This document shows positions 50,242 to 63,170 of a stretch of DNA of 64,000 nucleotides, in pieces. The DNA lies in contig JAODUO010000121.1 of assembly GCA_025642075.2 (NCBI GenBank), positions 434,501 through 498,500 of the forward strand, written 5' to 3'. The position numbers were made by a program, and so were the translations under genes. The notes under the pieces are model-generated. The model saw only the letters and a list, made by a program, of their open reading frames with translations. It had not been told where the DNA came from and did no database searches. Within the stretch, counting starts at the first letter, position 1, and each line of letters opens with the position of its first letter. The DNA comes from Ridgeia piscesae. Taxonomy: Eukaryota > Annelida > Polychaeta > Sabellida > Siboglinidae.

Positions 50242-52068
50242 TCGAGTCATTTTAAAGACAAAATTAGTGTTATACAATCAACTTTCACAGGTCATACTCC
50301 GCACACGGTTCACGCAGACTTTCCACAACTAAATTTTCAACTTGCATCGTTTGAACCAGCTACAACTACTGAAGTGAGAAAAATCATCATGTCATCCCCA
50401 AGTAAATCGTGTGACCTTGATCCAATCCCCACCATACTACTGAAAGCATGCCTTGACGTATTAATTAAACCAATAACAGATATCATAAATGCATCTTTAT
50501 GCTACGGCTTTTTCCCTGACGATTTTAAATGTGCCCATGTAAATCCAGTTCTTAAGAAATCAACTCTGCCTAAAGAAGAATTAAACAGTTACAGACCTAT
50601 TTCCAACCTAAGTTTCATCTCAAAAATACTTGGAAAGGTTGTAGCTAATCGTCTCAGATCTCACATCTACAAAAATGGTCTATCCAATGTGTCGCAGTCT
50701 GCATATAAACAATTTCATTCTACAGAAACTGCTCTTTTAAAAGTACACAATGACATTAACCTCAACATCGACAATGGAAAAGTTACCGCCCTGACCCTGC
50801 TTGACCTATCCGCCGCTTTCGACACCATCGACCACAATATTCTCATTACACGTCTATCAACATGGTACGGCATATCTGGCACAGCCCTGAGCTGGTTTAC
50901 TTCATATCTTACTGACAGACAGCAAGCCATTAAAATAGGTAACTGCTTTTCAGACATGTTGCCCACGTCATGTGGTGTCCCACAGGGTTCTGTTTTGGGG
51001 CCTTTGCTTTTCACTTTATACACAACACCTTTAAGCTCTGTTATCCAAGGTCACAACTTAGATCATCACCTTTATGCCGATGACACCCAAATCTACATTT
51101 CGTTGACTACACCAGATGCTTGCCGCTCCTTAAACCAGCTCAGGGATTGTCTCCAAGATGTCTCCCTTTGGATGAAAAATAGTAAACTAAAGTTAAATGC
51201 AAACAAGACCGAATTTATCATCATTGGTACCGTAACGCAGCGTGCAAAACTCGACGGCTTTTTCCCGACACATATCCTAAATCAGAGTGTAACACCAGCC
51301 CCCGCCGTTTCAAATCTCGGAGTTAACTTTGACGAAAGCTTCAATTTCAAACAGCACATATCAAAAACATGCCGTTGCTGTTTCTACCATATCCGTGATC
51401 TTCGTCGTATTCGCAGATTTTTATCACTTTCTGTTGTTAAAACCATCGCGACAGCTCTAGTAAGCAGCAAACTTGACTACTGCAATTCCCTCCTTTACAA
51501 TACTGCGAACAAGGATATTGCAAGACTTCAACGTGTCCAGAACTGCTTGGCAAGGGTAGTTACCCGTTCTCCTCGTTTTTTTTAGCTCGGTGCCGCTTCT
51601 AAAATCATTGCACTGGCTCCCTGTGCATTATCGCATTATTTTCAAGATTTGCACAATATCCTATCAAGCACTCGCATCTAAACAACCAACATATCTAAAC
51701 TCAATGCTAACTCCAGCAAGGAATTCCAGAGAGCTACGCTCAACCAGTAGTAACCCACTTTACATTCCTCGGGTTAAGACGAAAGCTGGGACCCGAGCTT
51801 TCTCGGTTGCTGCACCAACTCTGTGGAATTCGCTTCGTGTCAGTGCCAAGTCGGAAGGTAATATAGTTTCCTTCCGCCGACGTCTAAAAACATATCTCTT
51901 TAATGCTGCCTATCCTCCTTAGCTTCCTAGAACCTTCGTCCATCCATCAACGACTCACGCACTGTTCTACGTTTACGCAATTGCTTAACCCCTTGGTTTT
52001 GTCGCGCCACTGAGCTTGATTTTCGAGGATATTGGCGCATAAGAAGTTATTATTATTATTGTTATTAT
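50242..52068 (+). mobile_element. CR1/L2-like LINE nested in the left arm of the outer TIR element
   Basis: The RT domain is nearly complete: YRPISNLSFISKILGKVVAN, LDLSAAFDTIDH, GVPQGSVLGPLLFTLYTTPL, HHLYADDTQIYISL (catalytic YADD), then LVSSKLDYCNSLLY, frame open to 51585. A +1 shift at a T8 run (51573-51580) moves the C-terminus (SLHWLPVHYRIIFKICTISY through TLWNSLRVSAKS) to another frame, stopping at 51922. The 3' end is a TTA/ATT repeat. TATTTT occurs at both ends (50236-50241, 52069-52074). The opposite arm of the host palindrome preserves the empty site (ATAACTATTTTGCTAAACC on the minus strand). Confidence 0.9.
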
Positions 52069-52972
52069 TATTTTGCTAAACCTAGACGTGGTTGTTTCGA
52101 ATTCCGTGTTTACACTCTGTAATGTGTGGTCATGCTCTGCGCATATTATCTCAAAGAACTGAACAGAAATATTATAATTTGAAATACAAATATGATAGAA
52201 ATAGTTGTGTACACCCATTTTGAAAAGAAAGTACGTGTCATTTGGTAAATTTAATGTATATATCTGTCGTGAGTTTTTTGGCATTTCAAATTAATGATGT
52301 GTGTACATAGTCATAAATAATAAAACAATGTAATGATAGCAGCTGGCCATTGTCAGTTGAGTTACTATGCCAGCTCTTTTTAGAACATTAGTTGCTGTTG
52401 GTATACATTGCTGCATGTCACGTCATCTGTCAGATTCAGTTAGTTTAAACTAGTTTTGTTATGCACAAGCGATCAATTTATTTACTTTACCTGACCAACT
52501 CCTAAGTACAAAAAGAGTTGATGCCTATACTTGCTTTAATGACTGCGTCTTAAAATTCAGACAATTGCAACTATATTTCTGCCATTGACTAACTAATATT
52601 TGCTGACATTTCTGCCGTCGACGAACTGAAATTTCCCGTTGGTTGGACACGTGGTGTTCGTGGAAACGTGGTTGGTTACGTGTACAGTGTAAACATTGTC
52701 ATGGCTATCGCGTGGATCGATACATACTCTAATATTTATGTTGAGTTCGTTGAGATAAAAACGACCAGAGCATGATCACGCATTATACAGAATGTAAAGA
52801 TGCGATTCGAAACAACTACGTCTAGGTTTAGCAAAATAGTTATGAATACTTATTTTCACGTGTACCGTGTAAACAGAGGCTTTCCATGTGGACATATGCT
52901 CGTTAATCATTGGTCAACAAATGCCCTTTAGCGGAACCTACCTGGTGAGTCAAAACGTGCGGCCCGGCTGGA

Positions 52973-54961
52973 CCCGAGGTTATAAAACCGTACTCGTTGC
53001 TCATGCTCAACTCCGTGCTCAGACTCAGACCTCATGCTCAGCTGAGAATGCGTGCTCACGGTGGTTATAAAACGTCTTGAGTACGTACGCAACTGGCACG
53101 CGGTCTTGAGCATAATGCTCAACGGCGTGTTAAAGAGGGAGCTCGTTTGACGCGATGACGTTGTTTTATTCAAATACGGAAGCGGCCAAATGGAACTCTC
53201 TGGTTGACAGGATAACAAACTTGCAACTATTTTTAAACAATAACAACTTCCGACTATAAAACGATGATGGACGAAAACCTTCGCAGTTGTGACATATTGG
53301 TGAAAAACGAAGGGAGTATGGCCAGACTATTTTTGCATGGTCACAGAACTTACTTCGCAGTGAACAACGGAACAGAAATTATACACACAATCAAAAGATG
53401 AAATAGTACATAAACCAGAATTAGCCTGCATTTGTCACGCTGTACTTTATAATAAATATCTTAGCATCCGTGCTTGGCTTACAGCTGATATTGTATGCAA
53501 TACATCAATCGTAATTTGCCAATGCTAAGATAGCGCAAACGTTATTTATACTACTGAAATATAAATATGTTACACTGTAATACGTTTCACATTTTGACAA
53601 AGTACTTGTAAGGGAGCGGCCGTTATTTATCGTTTATGACCGAGGAAATTAGTGGGGTCACACAGAAACACACATTTCTGATATTAAGCTAACTCACATC
53701 CAACCATAGACTTGTAACGTTGCCTCTGTCAAATTCGTGCTTATGTAGTTCCGTGGCATTCATTATTATAACCACAATAGTGTATATAAAGACGAATTAT
53801 TATTTGCAAAGCCTTAGACTAGTTCAAAAGGGTCATTTGACAGAAATCAGTGTTTATATACATGTGTGACACTTTAGTCTTTAATAACGAAAACTTCTTG
53901 TAATGCTGCGTCAAGTTATTAAGACAGCTCAAAGCGATTTAGAATTGTTATCTACCCGGAAGAATTCACTGAATTGAGAGGTCTATGATTCCAACACTAT
54001 GAATTTGTGTCATTCATAGATACATGCTGTTTTCTGGTGTTCAGTTGGCTATGTAGCCAAGTTTATACTACAATTCCAATGCATGATGTTCATCTTCTGT
54101 AACAAAATGCTGTTGTCAATGCCTTATTTTTAAATATGTACAAACTCCTATTGAGGATCATGAGTTATTCATTGCTGTTGTTAATCTCACTATCATTTCT
54201 TATATTGCTATTATAGTTGAGTGTTTCTTTTCTAAATCCATATTGTCCATTGTACAGTTATTAATATTCAAGAAATACATTAATCTACTATGAACATACT
54301 TGCTAGTATTTTCGAGAAAGTAAAACAGACACTGGCTTGTAATTAGAGAGAGTTCTTGTGAATCATGAATATTTTTTTAATATGGTGATTACCCGCACAA
54401 TTTTCTCCATTTTGTAGTTGTTGTTGAATATGTGTTTAAGTTATTTTTAGATGGTAATGCCATAGGCATATGGCATTGCCATCTTAATTAGGCATACATC
54501 ATTCCCATAAGGATCATTTTACATTTAGCAATGTTTAATAAAGCCAAAATATCTTCAACAAGTTTAAGGTTTAAATACCCTTCTATCCTTTCATTCATGT
54601 AATGGTGAAAGTATTGGGAATATTAAAAATTGACCTTCATTGATGTTGTTCTTGTTTATTTCGAGAATGTCAGAATAGTACATAATGTCCCATCGGTACA
54701 GCTAAATGTTCAGGACTGTGCTTCAACTTTGTCAACGAAATGGACCCATTTCTATGGTAGCTGCCGTCTTTAATTGTCTGAATACGGCATTGAGCACGGT
54801 CTTGAGCATACTCAGAATTGGGACGTTCCGTGCTCAAGTATGAGTACGATACCGTACTCTGCAAGTTTGGTGAACTACGTGGAGTATGAGCACGGTGTGA
54901 AAGCGAGGCTTGAGCGTGGGATTTGAGCACGGAGTACTGAGTACGGTTTTATGACCTCGGG
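52973..54961. mobile_element. Inner ~2-kb TIR element
   Basis: The left end CCCGAGGTTATAAAACCGTA with CTCGTTGCTCATGCTC mirrors the right end (reverse complement CCCGAGGTCATAAAACCGTA with CTCAGTACTCCGTGCTC, ending 54961). Both ends carry repeated GAGCACGG/TGCTCA-type motifs over about 80-180 bases. No coding sequence is recognised between. It sits within the right arm of the outer element. Confidence 0.75.
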
Positions 54962-55204
54962 CCTGATGCGTCTGGCATGCGCTATATGCTCGCGCCCTGT
55001 GACATCGGCTTATTTACGTCGAGTCGACTGCAATAAATGGATCTAAGACACAATTTAAAAAAAAACAATGCCTTCTTTTTAGCGGAAGTGATGCAGAATG
55101 ACTTTCCAAATACATAGAAAAAAACGTGATAAATACGTTTTTAAAAGGCCCAAATAATTTAGGCCAGTTAACTGGAAGATTGCCGTATTTTGAATTGTTA
55201 TAAT

Positions 55205-56113
55205 ACTTGTTGCGATGTGTTTGTACACGTCATACTAACATTTCTGAACAGTGGTTTGATTGTCTGGCAAGATTTTTATTACGTGTTTATCGTTGAACCA
55301 TCGTTATCTTACTAATTAAATACACTGCTATGTGTACATCAATACTGTGTTAACTAGACGAATGTTGGTTTACATTCAGGAGACAATCAGACGTGTTTTT
55401 AAATGCAATGGGGTCATGAAGCCCTGCCAGTGATTGTCAATTTGGATACATTGATTTTATATTATTTATACCTCTTGCTGAACGTTTCGTGACCATGGAA
55501 CAAACCGTATAAGACGTATAGTTCAACATACACAATTACTGATGGGTGACTCAAACTATAATTGATTTCAATAGAATACACGAAGAAATGTAATTGTCAA
55601 AGGTTTTAGCGTGCAGATTGTGGAACTGTTCACATATTTTGTTAGTTTGGGTGTGGTGTGAGTTGAACTTGAGGTACTTGACCGAGGGTGTTGGCATCTT
55701 TTATGTTGAAATCTTGGTGGATCCATTATCTGAAATGTGGTATGCATGCATTGATATAGGAAAGGATTTCTACTGCCTTTCTCTGGTTCAGTTGTGAACT
55801 TGATGAAAAATTGGATACATCATCTAAAATGTGTGTGCGTAAATCCAGTGAAGGAAGTTTACTGTATTCTCTGTTCCGATGGTAAACTTGATGAACAAGA
55901 GGATACATAATCTAAAATGTGCCATTAGATGCAGGACAGGAATTGTACTCCCTTTCTCTATTCCGATGGTGAACTTCGTGTGCGCAACATAATCTGACCC
56001 GCGTCACATGATATCAGTGGATGATCAAGATCCACAGGTGATGATGGACCGATACGTAGCAAGTTTAAAGTAAACGCTCCAAAAGTATGTTTTAATTCTT
56101 CAGTGTTCATGAT
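55205..56113 (+). repeat. Upstream block of gene unit C, with ~80-bp repeats (55715-56060)
   Basis: It resumes the unit-B-like sequence (CTTGTTGCGATG, CAGTGGTTTGATTGTCTGGC). Four imperfect copies of the GATGGTxAACTTGATGAAxA repeat lie at 55715-56060. ATATCAGTGGATGATCAAGA is shared with gene A (3313 on). Confidence 0.6.
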
Positions 56114-56376
56114 TGTTGTGGCTAAGTCAGTGAAGTAACTGAATTACTCCACACATTATTAGTCGCCGTCTGGTCAATTCATGCCAGGCAATTTGTTTCA
56201 GTTCAGTAGCCAGAAGCGATTTTGACGCTGGTACCCTACGGAATTCTGTCCAGACACGGAACAATAACTTCATATCGAAACAACGATAGCACGGCTCACT
56301 GAACGAAACGACAATAGACATAGCTACATAGCTAAAACAATCACATTTGCAGCAGATGCAGTGAAGTTCAAATAAC
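56114..56376 (+). promoter_or_regulatory. Proximal upstream region of gene C
   Basis: Aligns to the same region of genes A and B (CAGTAGCCAGAAGCGATTTT, ATCGAAACAACGATAGC, AGTGAAGTTCAAATAACATG). Confidence 0.5.
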
Positions 56377-56433
56377 ATGAATGGGATCTTATTTATTCTT
56401 CTGGGATTCGCCAGCGTCTTTATCGCAACAGAG
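56377..56433 (+). CDS. Gene C exon 1: signal peptide of a third astacin-family gene (partial)
   Basis: Nineteen codons, [19 protein letters not shown], then GAG|GTGAGT, phase 0: the same length and donor as in genes A and B. Intron 1 begins with sequence shared with A (to about 57801) and then holds mobile elements. The next exon is not reached before the window ends, so its product is inferred from the shared promoter and signal exon only. Confidence 0.7.
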
Positions 56434-57825
56434 GTGAGTATAGATAACAAATAAATAGTTCAAAGCTGAAGGATTTAAGCAATCTACCTGTCTTCTCGTA
56501 AAAACGCTAACAATGTTTGGTAATGTCTAGCTATGACGTATGACAATTTAGTCGGTATTCAATGGTGATAGCTGATCGCAGTAGGCTTCTAAACCATTCG
56601 ATTCAAGCCATGCTGGCGGACAGAATATTAGCTGTAGTATCAATCTGTACTCCGACAAATGAATTTACAGCAACGTCATCCGTTGTTCATTTAGCGGTCA
56701 TTACTTTATCTGAAAATCCCAAGTTTTAACTAATATATGTATGTAATGAATGTATGAAAATTCATATATCAATGTTTAGTGGTTGGAATTATTGTATGGC
56801 CATTTTTGATACTACGGTTTCTGTGTGTGCGTGCGTGCATGTGTGCGTACGCGCGAATGTATGTGGGTATATTCATGTACACGCACGGACTTATGTATGT
56901 GTGACGTTTGCAGAACTCCAACTCGTGGGTGTGCTGTCATCGAATACTTTTTTGTTACACCCCACCCTCGGCAATAGTAGTCATAATATAAGGAAAACAA
57001 ATCAAACTTTCTGATACATTCGAGACTGACATGTCACATGACACATCCCCGTGATAGTACCCGACCCTGTGAACATTGTGTGTGCGCCGTCGCTCGCTTT
57101 CTACAGACGCTGTGAAAATGGTGCTGTCGTAAACGACGCAATGACCACAATCTACGTAAGCCCAAGTGTGACTCACGAGTAGAACGTTTCAGAGAACTTA
57201 TCGGGAAGCACAATGCCGGGTGAAGGTTCGGTTCCTGCGGACCGCGTTTTCTATAGCGCGTAGAGAAGAGTTCAGAAACGAACATTCACTTGTTCCTCCT
57301 CTAGGAGACAATTCCAATGCATTCGACCCAACGAATGACGGCGGACCCACGTGAAATGAAATCAAATAAACTAATGAAATTGAAATTTAATTTAAAACTT
57401 ACTAGGACAAATCTGATGGGGTAGCATTTAAGATTATAATCGATAATATTTTTCTACATGTTAAAATATCAATAATACATAGCGCTGCAAATCCAGATTT
57501 GAAGAAATGTTGCAAAATAAAACGAACAATTACACATTTATGAATGCCGTAAATAACACAGATGTGTGTTATTATTATACATTACTTTGCCTGTAAAAAA
57601 ACAGCTCTCAACAGAGTTCCAACGAGGCAGAACGTATGTGGTGTTGGCGTTTGTTTGTTTCACTTTCTCTTAATTAGCACGATATGAACACGCAATCGTG
57701 TGTATATGCATAATAACGTCAGGAATAAATTACCGTTGATTGTGTGTTAATCTCAAATCATACACCAATACCCCGATAGAATATGACCCCCCAACCTACA
57801 CAGTAAATAAATAATGAAACACTAA

Positions 57826-58190
57826 CCCCGTGTAAAACACCTTTCAGACACACTTAGCAAACACCTTTGGTGTTTTTATTTAAACGGCATGTTCAAAATA
57901 AAACACATGAATATAACACATACAAGTATTGCTTTATGAACAATTTATTTAAAACGCCTCTTAAAACACTACAAATTAACAACGTGTTTAAAATGAAACA
58001 CAATTAAAAATGCTGTGAACCGTTTATTATAAAATACAGCAATAAAGCTTTCAAAATAAAAAACCTAAATTTTAAAAACACGTTTTAGTGTTTTTTGGCC
58101 AGATACACTTAAAAATGTTGGTGCTTTTAATGCCAAAAGTGCTTAAACACCAATAGATGTTAACACATTCTGTGGAAGGTGTTAGCTTAC
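57826..58190. mobile_element. Possible MITE in gene C intron 1
   Basis: Homology to gene A intron 1 stops at about 57801. The AT-rich segment starts TAAAACACCTTTCAGACAC and ends TGTGGAAGGTGTTAGC, which are imperfect inverted ends. It contains many AAACAC/GTGTTT motifs. No target duplication is clear. Confidence 0.35.
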
Positions 58191-58952
58191 ATGTCTAACA
58201 ACTGAATACAACTAATTAAACAACTGAATTGGTTAATTAAAAAAAATCATATATGTCATACCTTGTTATTTGTGGAATATCATAATTATATAACATGTTG
58301 TGGAAATTACATATTTTGCAAAATAATATTTTTGAAAAGATACCTTCCTGCCAAGTGTTATTTGATCGAGTTGGACCCCTTTCGAATTAACCTTTTTTTA
58401 CAAGCAATACTAAAATATTAGTCTGTTCAATGTGGGAAAAATGAGACATATACAATTCGTCAAACAGTACCAATGTGACGATATAAAATAATTTAAAATT
58501 GTCATAATACACACTGAATAAAACAAATATTTGCAGGCATGCAGTACAATGTAGCAGTTTTATCAATATGGGTAGCCAACCGCATACATAATTCTTAACA
58601 GTATTATCGAAGTGGCTACCTGAGAAGCTGCTACATTATTATATTTCTTCTAAAATTAGCCATATTCTGACCAGGAAATCAGTGTTTATAATTGTGTCAA
58701 ATGAATACTCTGCGCATAACACAATACTACTCTTATACAAATACAAGTAACTCTCCATTGCTATTCTATGCTTGCATAAATGTAGCCCCTTGTTTACCTT
58801 CGAAACTGACAGGATTAATCATTTTCAGTTTGCATTTTTTGATACATAAAACGTGCCATGGTCAATAGTTGAATATATTTGGTATATATATTTTTATTTT
58901 CTAACCTACCTTGATTTTATGAAGTGATATGTTGACTAATTAATTGTGATGT

Positions 58953-58993
58953 TAAGAAATGTCATATTTTTCTGATAATGCAGAACATGTATA

Positions 58994-59076
<83 letters not shown>

Positions 59077-59106
59077 ACATGTTTGCATTATCAGAAAAAT
59101 ATGACA
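58953..59106. repeat. (TA)n array inside a palindrome
   Basis: AAATGTCATATTTTTCTGAT plus AATGCA (58957 on) and its inverted copy (TGCATTATCAGAAAAATATG plus ACATTT) bracket a TA array of about 85 bases. A third copy of the arm follows at 59206-59230. Confidence 0.9.
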
Positions 59107-59235
59107 TTTCTTAATATATATTTATATTAGTAAAACATTCATTGCAATATTTTCTAAACCACTTTGATTTTATGATGTTGACTAATTCATTGTGATATTC
59201 AGACATGTCATATTTTCTGATAATGCAGAACAGTG

Positions 59236-62200
59236 CCCAATATACGTGTGTCTTATTGTTAAACTAGGTAAACCAATAGTCAAGATATGTTGGCGCGGCT
59301 GAAGACGCACGCGTTGTGATTTCGTTTTCTATCTTGAAGCATGGGAGACAGGCCAGCATGGAAGACCGGGCTCTGCGAGGTCGTCATTCTCACTGGGCCT
59401 TCGTAACCCAGACTACTGCAGTGGTTATACACAATGGAGCGTTATATGGAAGTACATACAACCTAGGACATCCATATCGTGCTATGACTAGCCTCCATGG
59501 TGAGGAACAACAAACATGTTGACCTATGCGTGTCTGCATTGATGGTACTTTATAAATGTATTATTGTGTTTTACTAGAATAAATGTATAAACCGTATTGC
59601 TTGTTCTTTCTCCTGTTATGACAAGGTCCCCGTTGTGTCATATATGGTCATTCTTATTACACAAACAATTATTAACTTCGTTGTTATGCCATCACCCATG
59701 TTGTCACGTGACAACTTTCATAGTCTATCCTTGTAAGGTATGCTTTATTTTCTAAGTCTCCTATAATAAAACATGGTATTTGCACTTACCTGTAATCTAT
59801 AAAACAGGTAATTGAAAAGACCATTGCACATGTAATTATATGTTGGTCATCTTCTGGTAATGGGTAACCGATTTAGGTAATTATGCGTGCGCAATGTCTT
59901 CCGGCAATATCAAGTTATAGGTCACTATCCCCACCGTGTTCAGCAAGTATGTCACATATGTGATGTGCTCCACGTAGGCAACTTACATATGTCATTGCGC
60001 AACCCAAACACTCAAGACTAGCACAGTTTTCTACCAAGTGCAAACCATAACTTCCGTTAAAATGACGCTTCGTACCACGTTCAAAACACAACTTCCTTAA
60101 AAATAGCGGGCCAGATCACGACCATTTCTTACAAAATTACGCCTTCGACCATAGTCATAACGTAACATTTGGAGTTTCGAGGCGATAACCTTGCCAAATG
60201 TACTTATTTGACTGAGTCAATCTGCAAACTACGTAATATTTTGTAACGCTTCTCCGTTTCATAGCGTTATACAGGTGGCGTTTCCATAGATTTTAGCGTT
60301 GTAACTTGTTGTAAAATCTGAATATTGTAGTGTTTCGACGCAATAGCCTTTTCAACTATTCGTATTTTAATAAGTCAATGTGGTGATTTCATAACATTGT
60401 TGAAAAGGCTATCACGTTGAAACACTAAAATATTCAGATTTTACTACAAGTTACAACCATAATTTATTTAATATATGAAAACACCACCTGTCTAATGCAA
60501 CGAAACAGCGAAACGTTACGAAATGCTACGTAGTTAGCACACTGACTTAGTAAAACACGAAGATTTGCCAAGGGTATCAATTGTTTTCTTTGGCCGACTC
60601 TAATTAGTGGCTGTTTTGTCCTCTAGGTAACGTTAGCGTCTAATGTCGTATGGCAGTTATCCACAAGATGGCGCCAGCTTTTAACGTGGTGACATCACAA
60701 CCCAACATATTGCTATATTTTGGTTAGAAATAATGTCTATGTTTCATCCTTGAGTGCAACATCTGCCTTCCGCAGTCTGGTGGTGTCCATCTTGTCAGCC
60801 AACACCAGCAACTGCTGACTTGGGCTGATACACGGAAGGACGGTATTGGTCGCATCGGCAAGCACCTGTGCACAATTGTTGAATTGCATAACTCTTCTAA
60901 GACTAAGTATATCCACATCAGCACCATATTGCTTGAGTATGTTGAGCACATATAACAGAATAAACTTGTCACCCCTGAGGGGAGAAGTGTACTGAGCCTT
61001 CATGAGATTCTCTGACCAGGGCCACATCATCTTAGCTACCTCAGGTCGAGACAGCACCGTGGAGAGGGCATTGTCAATATTTTCCTACTTGCTGACATTG
61101 ACTGTACATTGGGGAAGGCCTTCCTGTTGTCGGCTGAAACAATGGAATAATTCTTTATATAATGCATAACCATGTGTATAGTTCAAAACTATGACTAGTT
61201 CAAAATTCTATAAGATACAAACAATCACCTCATTAGAAATCCCCAACCATAAAAGTAGTGACACATAACTGATTTATCTGCATATTACATACATCCCATC
61301 TAAATGGCTGTATTTCATAACATTTTACAACTGGTAATGGGATGGACAAGTTTGACAGCTATTTGACAGTTACCCGGAAGCAACTGTCAACTGTTGACAA
61401 TATTGTCTGACTTACTTGGAGTACTAAAGAAATACAAATAAATTTTACTACTAAGATTTGCCATATATATATTTACTCACCTTTCTGGCAAAGTATGCCT
61501 GTTCCTTTTCTTGTCTTTCCTATTCTTATAAACTACAAAACCACGCATGCATACCTCCCTACTAAACTTCCTGCTAGACACAGCAGAGGAACCATCCGAG
61601 TGGCTGAGGTGTAACGGTAAACAAATTTGAGCGCGTTCATTGGTGGATGCCATCATGCCAAGCCATGTGATTATGCACAATAGCCAACAAACAGGTGTAA
61701 CTGGCCAAAGGATCTATGTTTCCTTTGCATTTATTGGTTCACAATGACATCATATAAGGCATTAGTTTGTAATTTGTTGACAATTTGTCATGGCTACCGC
61801 ATAGAAACGATAAAATACTCAGTTAGTTATGAAAACATTGCTCTCTATTTTCGTTGAGACGGTAACAATGTTAAGAAATTACCTTTAGTAAACCTTAATA
61901 AAGTACGACAATGTTAAAACGATGTCAGGCCGAAACGGAAGAATATTGAGAGTTTACTACATTCATATCGTAAAATATCAAAATGTTATACGTTTTCCGA
62001 GTGAAAAGCTAAACAAGTTATTAAGTTACCACGCTAATTTAGTATCAGTTGTGAAAACGTCGCTTTTCCATCTCGTTCAGCCGGTAAATGTTATGAAATC
62101 ACCACATTGACTTAGTAAAATACGAATAGTTGAAAAGGCTATTGCGTCGAAACACTACAATATTCATATTTTACAACAAGTTACAACGCTAACTTAGTTA

Positions 62201-63170
62201 AATATATGGGAACGCCACCTGTATAACGCTATGAAACGGAGAAGCGTTACAAAATATTACGTAGTTAGCAGATTGACTCAGTCAAATAAGAAAACTTGGA
62301 AAGGTTATTGTAATTTGTTAAGAAATTGAGTTATGGTCGTGATCTGGCCCGCTTTTTTTAAGGAAGTTGTGTTATGAACGTGGTTGGAAGCGTCATTTTA
62401 ACGGAAGTTATGGTTTGCACGTGACAGAAAACTGTCCTAGCTTTGTGTGTATGGGTTGCGCAATGACATGTAAGTTGCCTACGTGGAGCATGTCACCTAT
62501 GTGAACATGGTAGGGATAGTGACCTATAACTTGATGTTGCCGGAAGACATTATGCACGCGCAATTACCTAAATCGGTTACCCATTACCAGAAGATGACCA
62601 ACATATAATTACATGTGCAATGGTCTTTGTCAGTGATCTGTTTTGTAGATTCAAGGTAAGTTCAAATACCATGTTTTATTATAGGAGACTTAGAAAATAA
62701 AGCATAACAACGAAATTAATAATTATTTGTGTAATATGAGTTACCATACATGACACAACGGGGACTTGGCTAAACGTTTGTCATAACAGGAGAAAGAACA
62801 AGCAATACGGTTTATACATTTATTCTAGTAAAACACAATAATACATTTAGAAAGTACCGTCAATGCAGACACGCCTAGGTCAACATGTTTGTTGTTCCTC
62901 AAAAACGGAGGCTAGTCATAGCAAGATATGGATGTGCTAGGTTGTATTTACTTACATATAACGGCCCATTGTGTAGTATAACAACTCAGTAAACCTGGGT
63001 TACAAAGGCCCAGTGAGAATGACGACCTCGCAGAGCCCGGTCTTCCATGCTGGCCTGTCTCCCCTGCTTCAAGATAGAAAACGAAATCACAACGCGTGCG
63101 TCTTCAGCCGCGCCAACATATCTTGACTATTGGTTTACCTAGTTTAACAATAAGACACACGTATATTGGG
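59236..63170. mobile_element. ~3.9-kb element with kilobase-long terminal inverted repeats
   Basis: The left end CCCAATATACGTGTGTCTTA mirrors the right end (TAAGACACACGTATATTGGG, ending 63170). The inverted match continues inward: GCGCGGCTGAAGACGCACGC, CTGGCCAGCATGGAAGACCG type, the AATAAATGTATAAACCGTAT block, ACCGATTTAGGTAATTxxGC, and GAAACACTA-AATATTCA near 60320 and 62145. The arms thus reach about 1.1-1.3 kb. The core (about 60560-61850) carries an unrecognised spliced ORF on the minus strand. There are no short duplications that I can fix. Superfamily unknown. Confidence 0.8.
60734..61680 (-). CDS. Unrecognised two-exon ORF in the core of the long-TIR element
   Basis: Exon 1 (61680 to 61481) opens MIITWLG-like and MASTNERAQICLPLHLSHSD, and ends GAAAG|GTGAGT in phase 2. 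Exon 2 (61133 down to about 60737) follows CATTGTTTCAG and continues in the matching frame: RQQEGLPQCTVNVSK-stop-ENIDNALSTVL, SRPEVAKMMWPWSENLMKAQ, YGADVDILSLRRVMQFNNCA, NTVLPCISPSQQLLVLADK and ALKDET-stop. Fitting donor, acceptor and phase argue that it was once expressed; one in-frame TAG suggests decay. I do not recognise the family. Confidence 0.5.

Larger units (their letters stand above)
49227..55197. mobile_element. Outer TIR element, with a LINE and a second TIR element nested in it
   Basis: Left 49240-49440 and the reverse complement of 54990-55190 match: CTTCCAGT-AACTGGC, CATTCTGCATCACTTCC, CTAAAAAGAAGGC and GACGTAAATAAGCCGATGTC with ACAGGGCG. A second inverted pair, 50065-50190 with 52840-52930, lies further in. 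Flanking 7-base direct repeats TTATAAT (49220-49226, 55198-55204) look like a target duplication. Outside, the sequence rejoins the gene B upstream region (near 18890-18910). No transposase is recognisable. Without its guests it would be about 2.1 kb. A partial terminus of the same family lies at 63640-63715. Confidence 0.8.
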
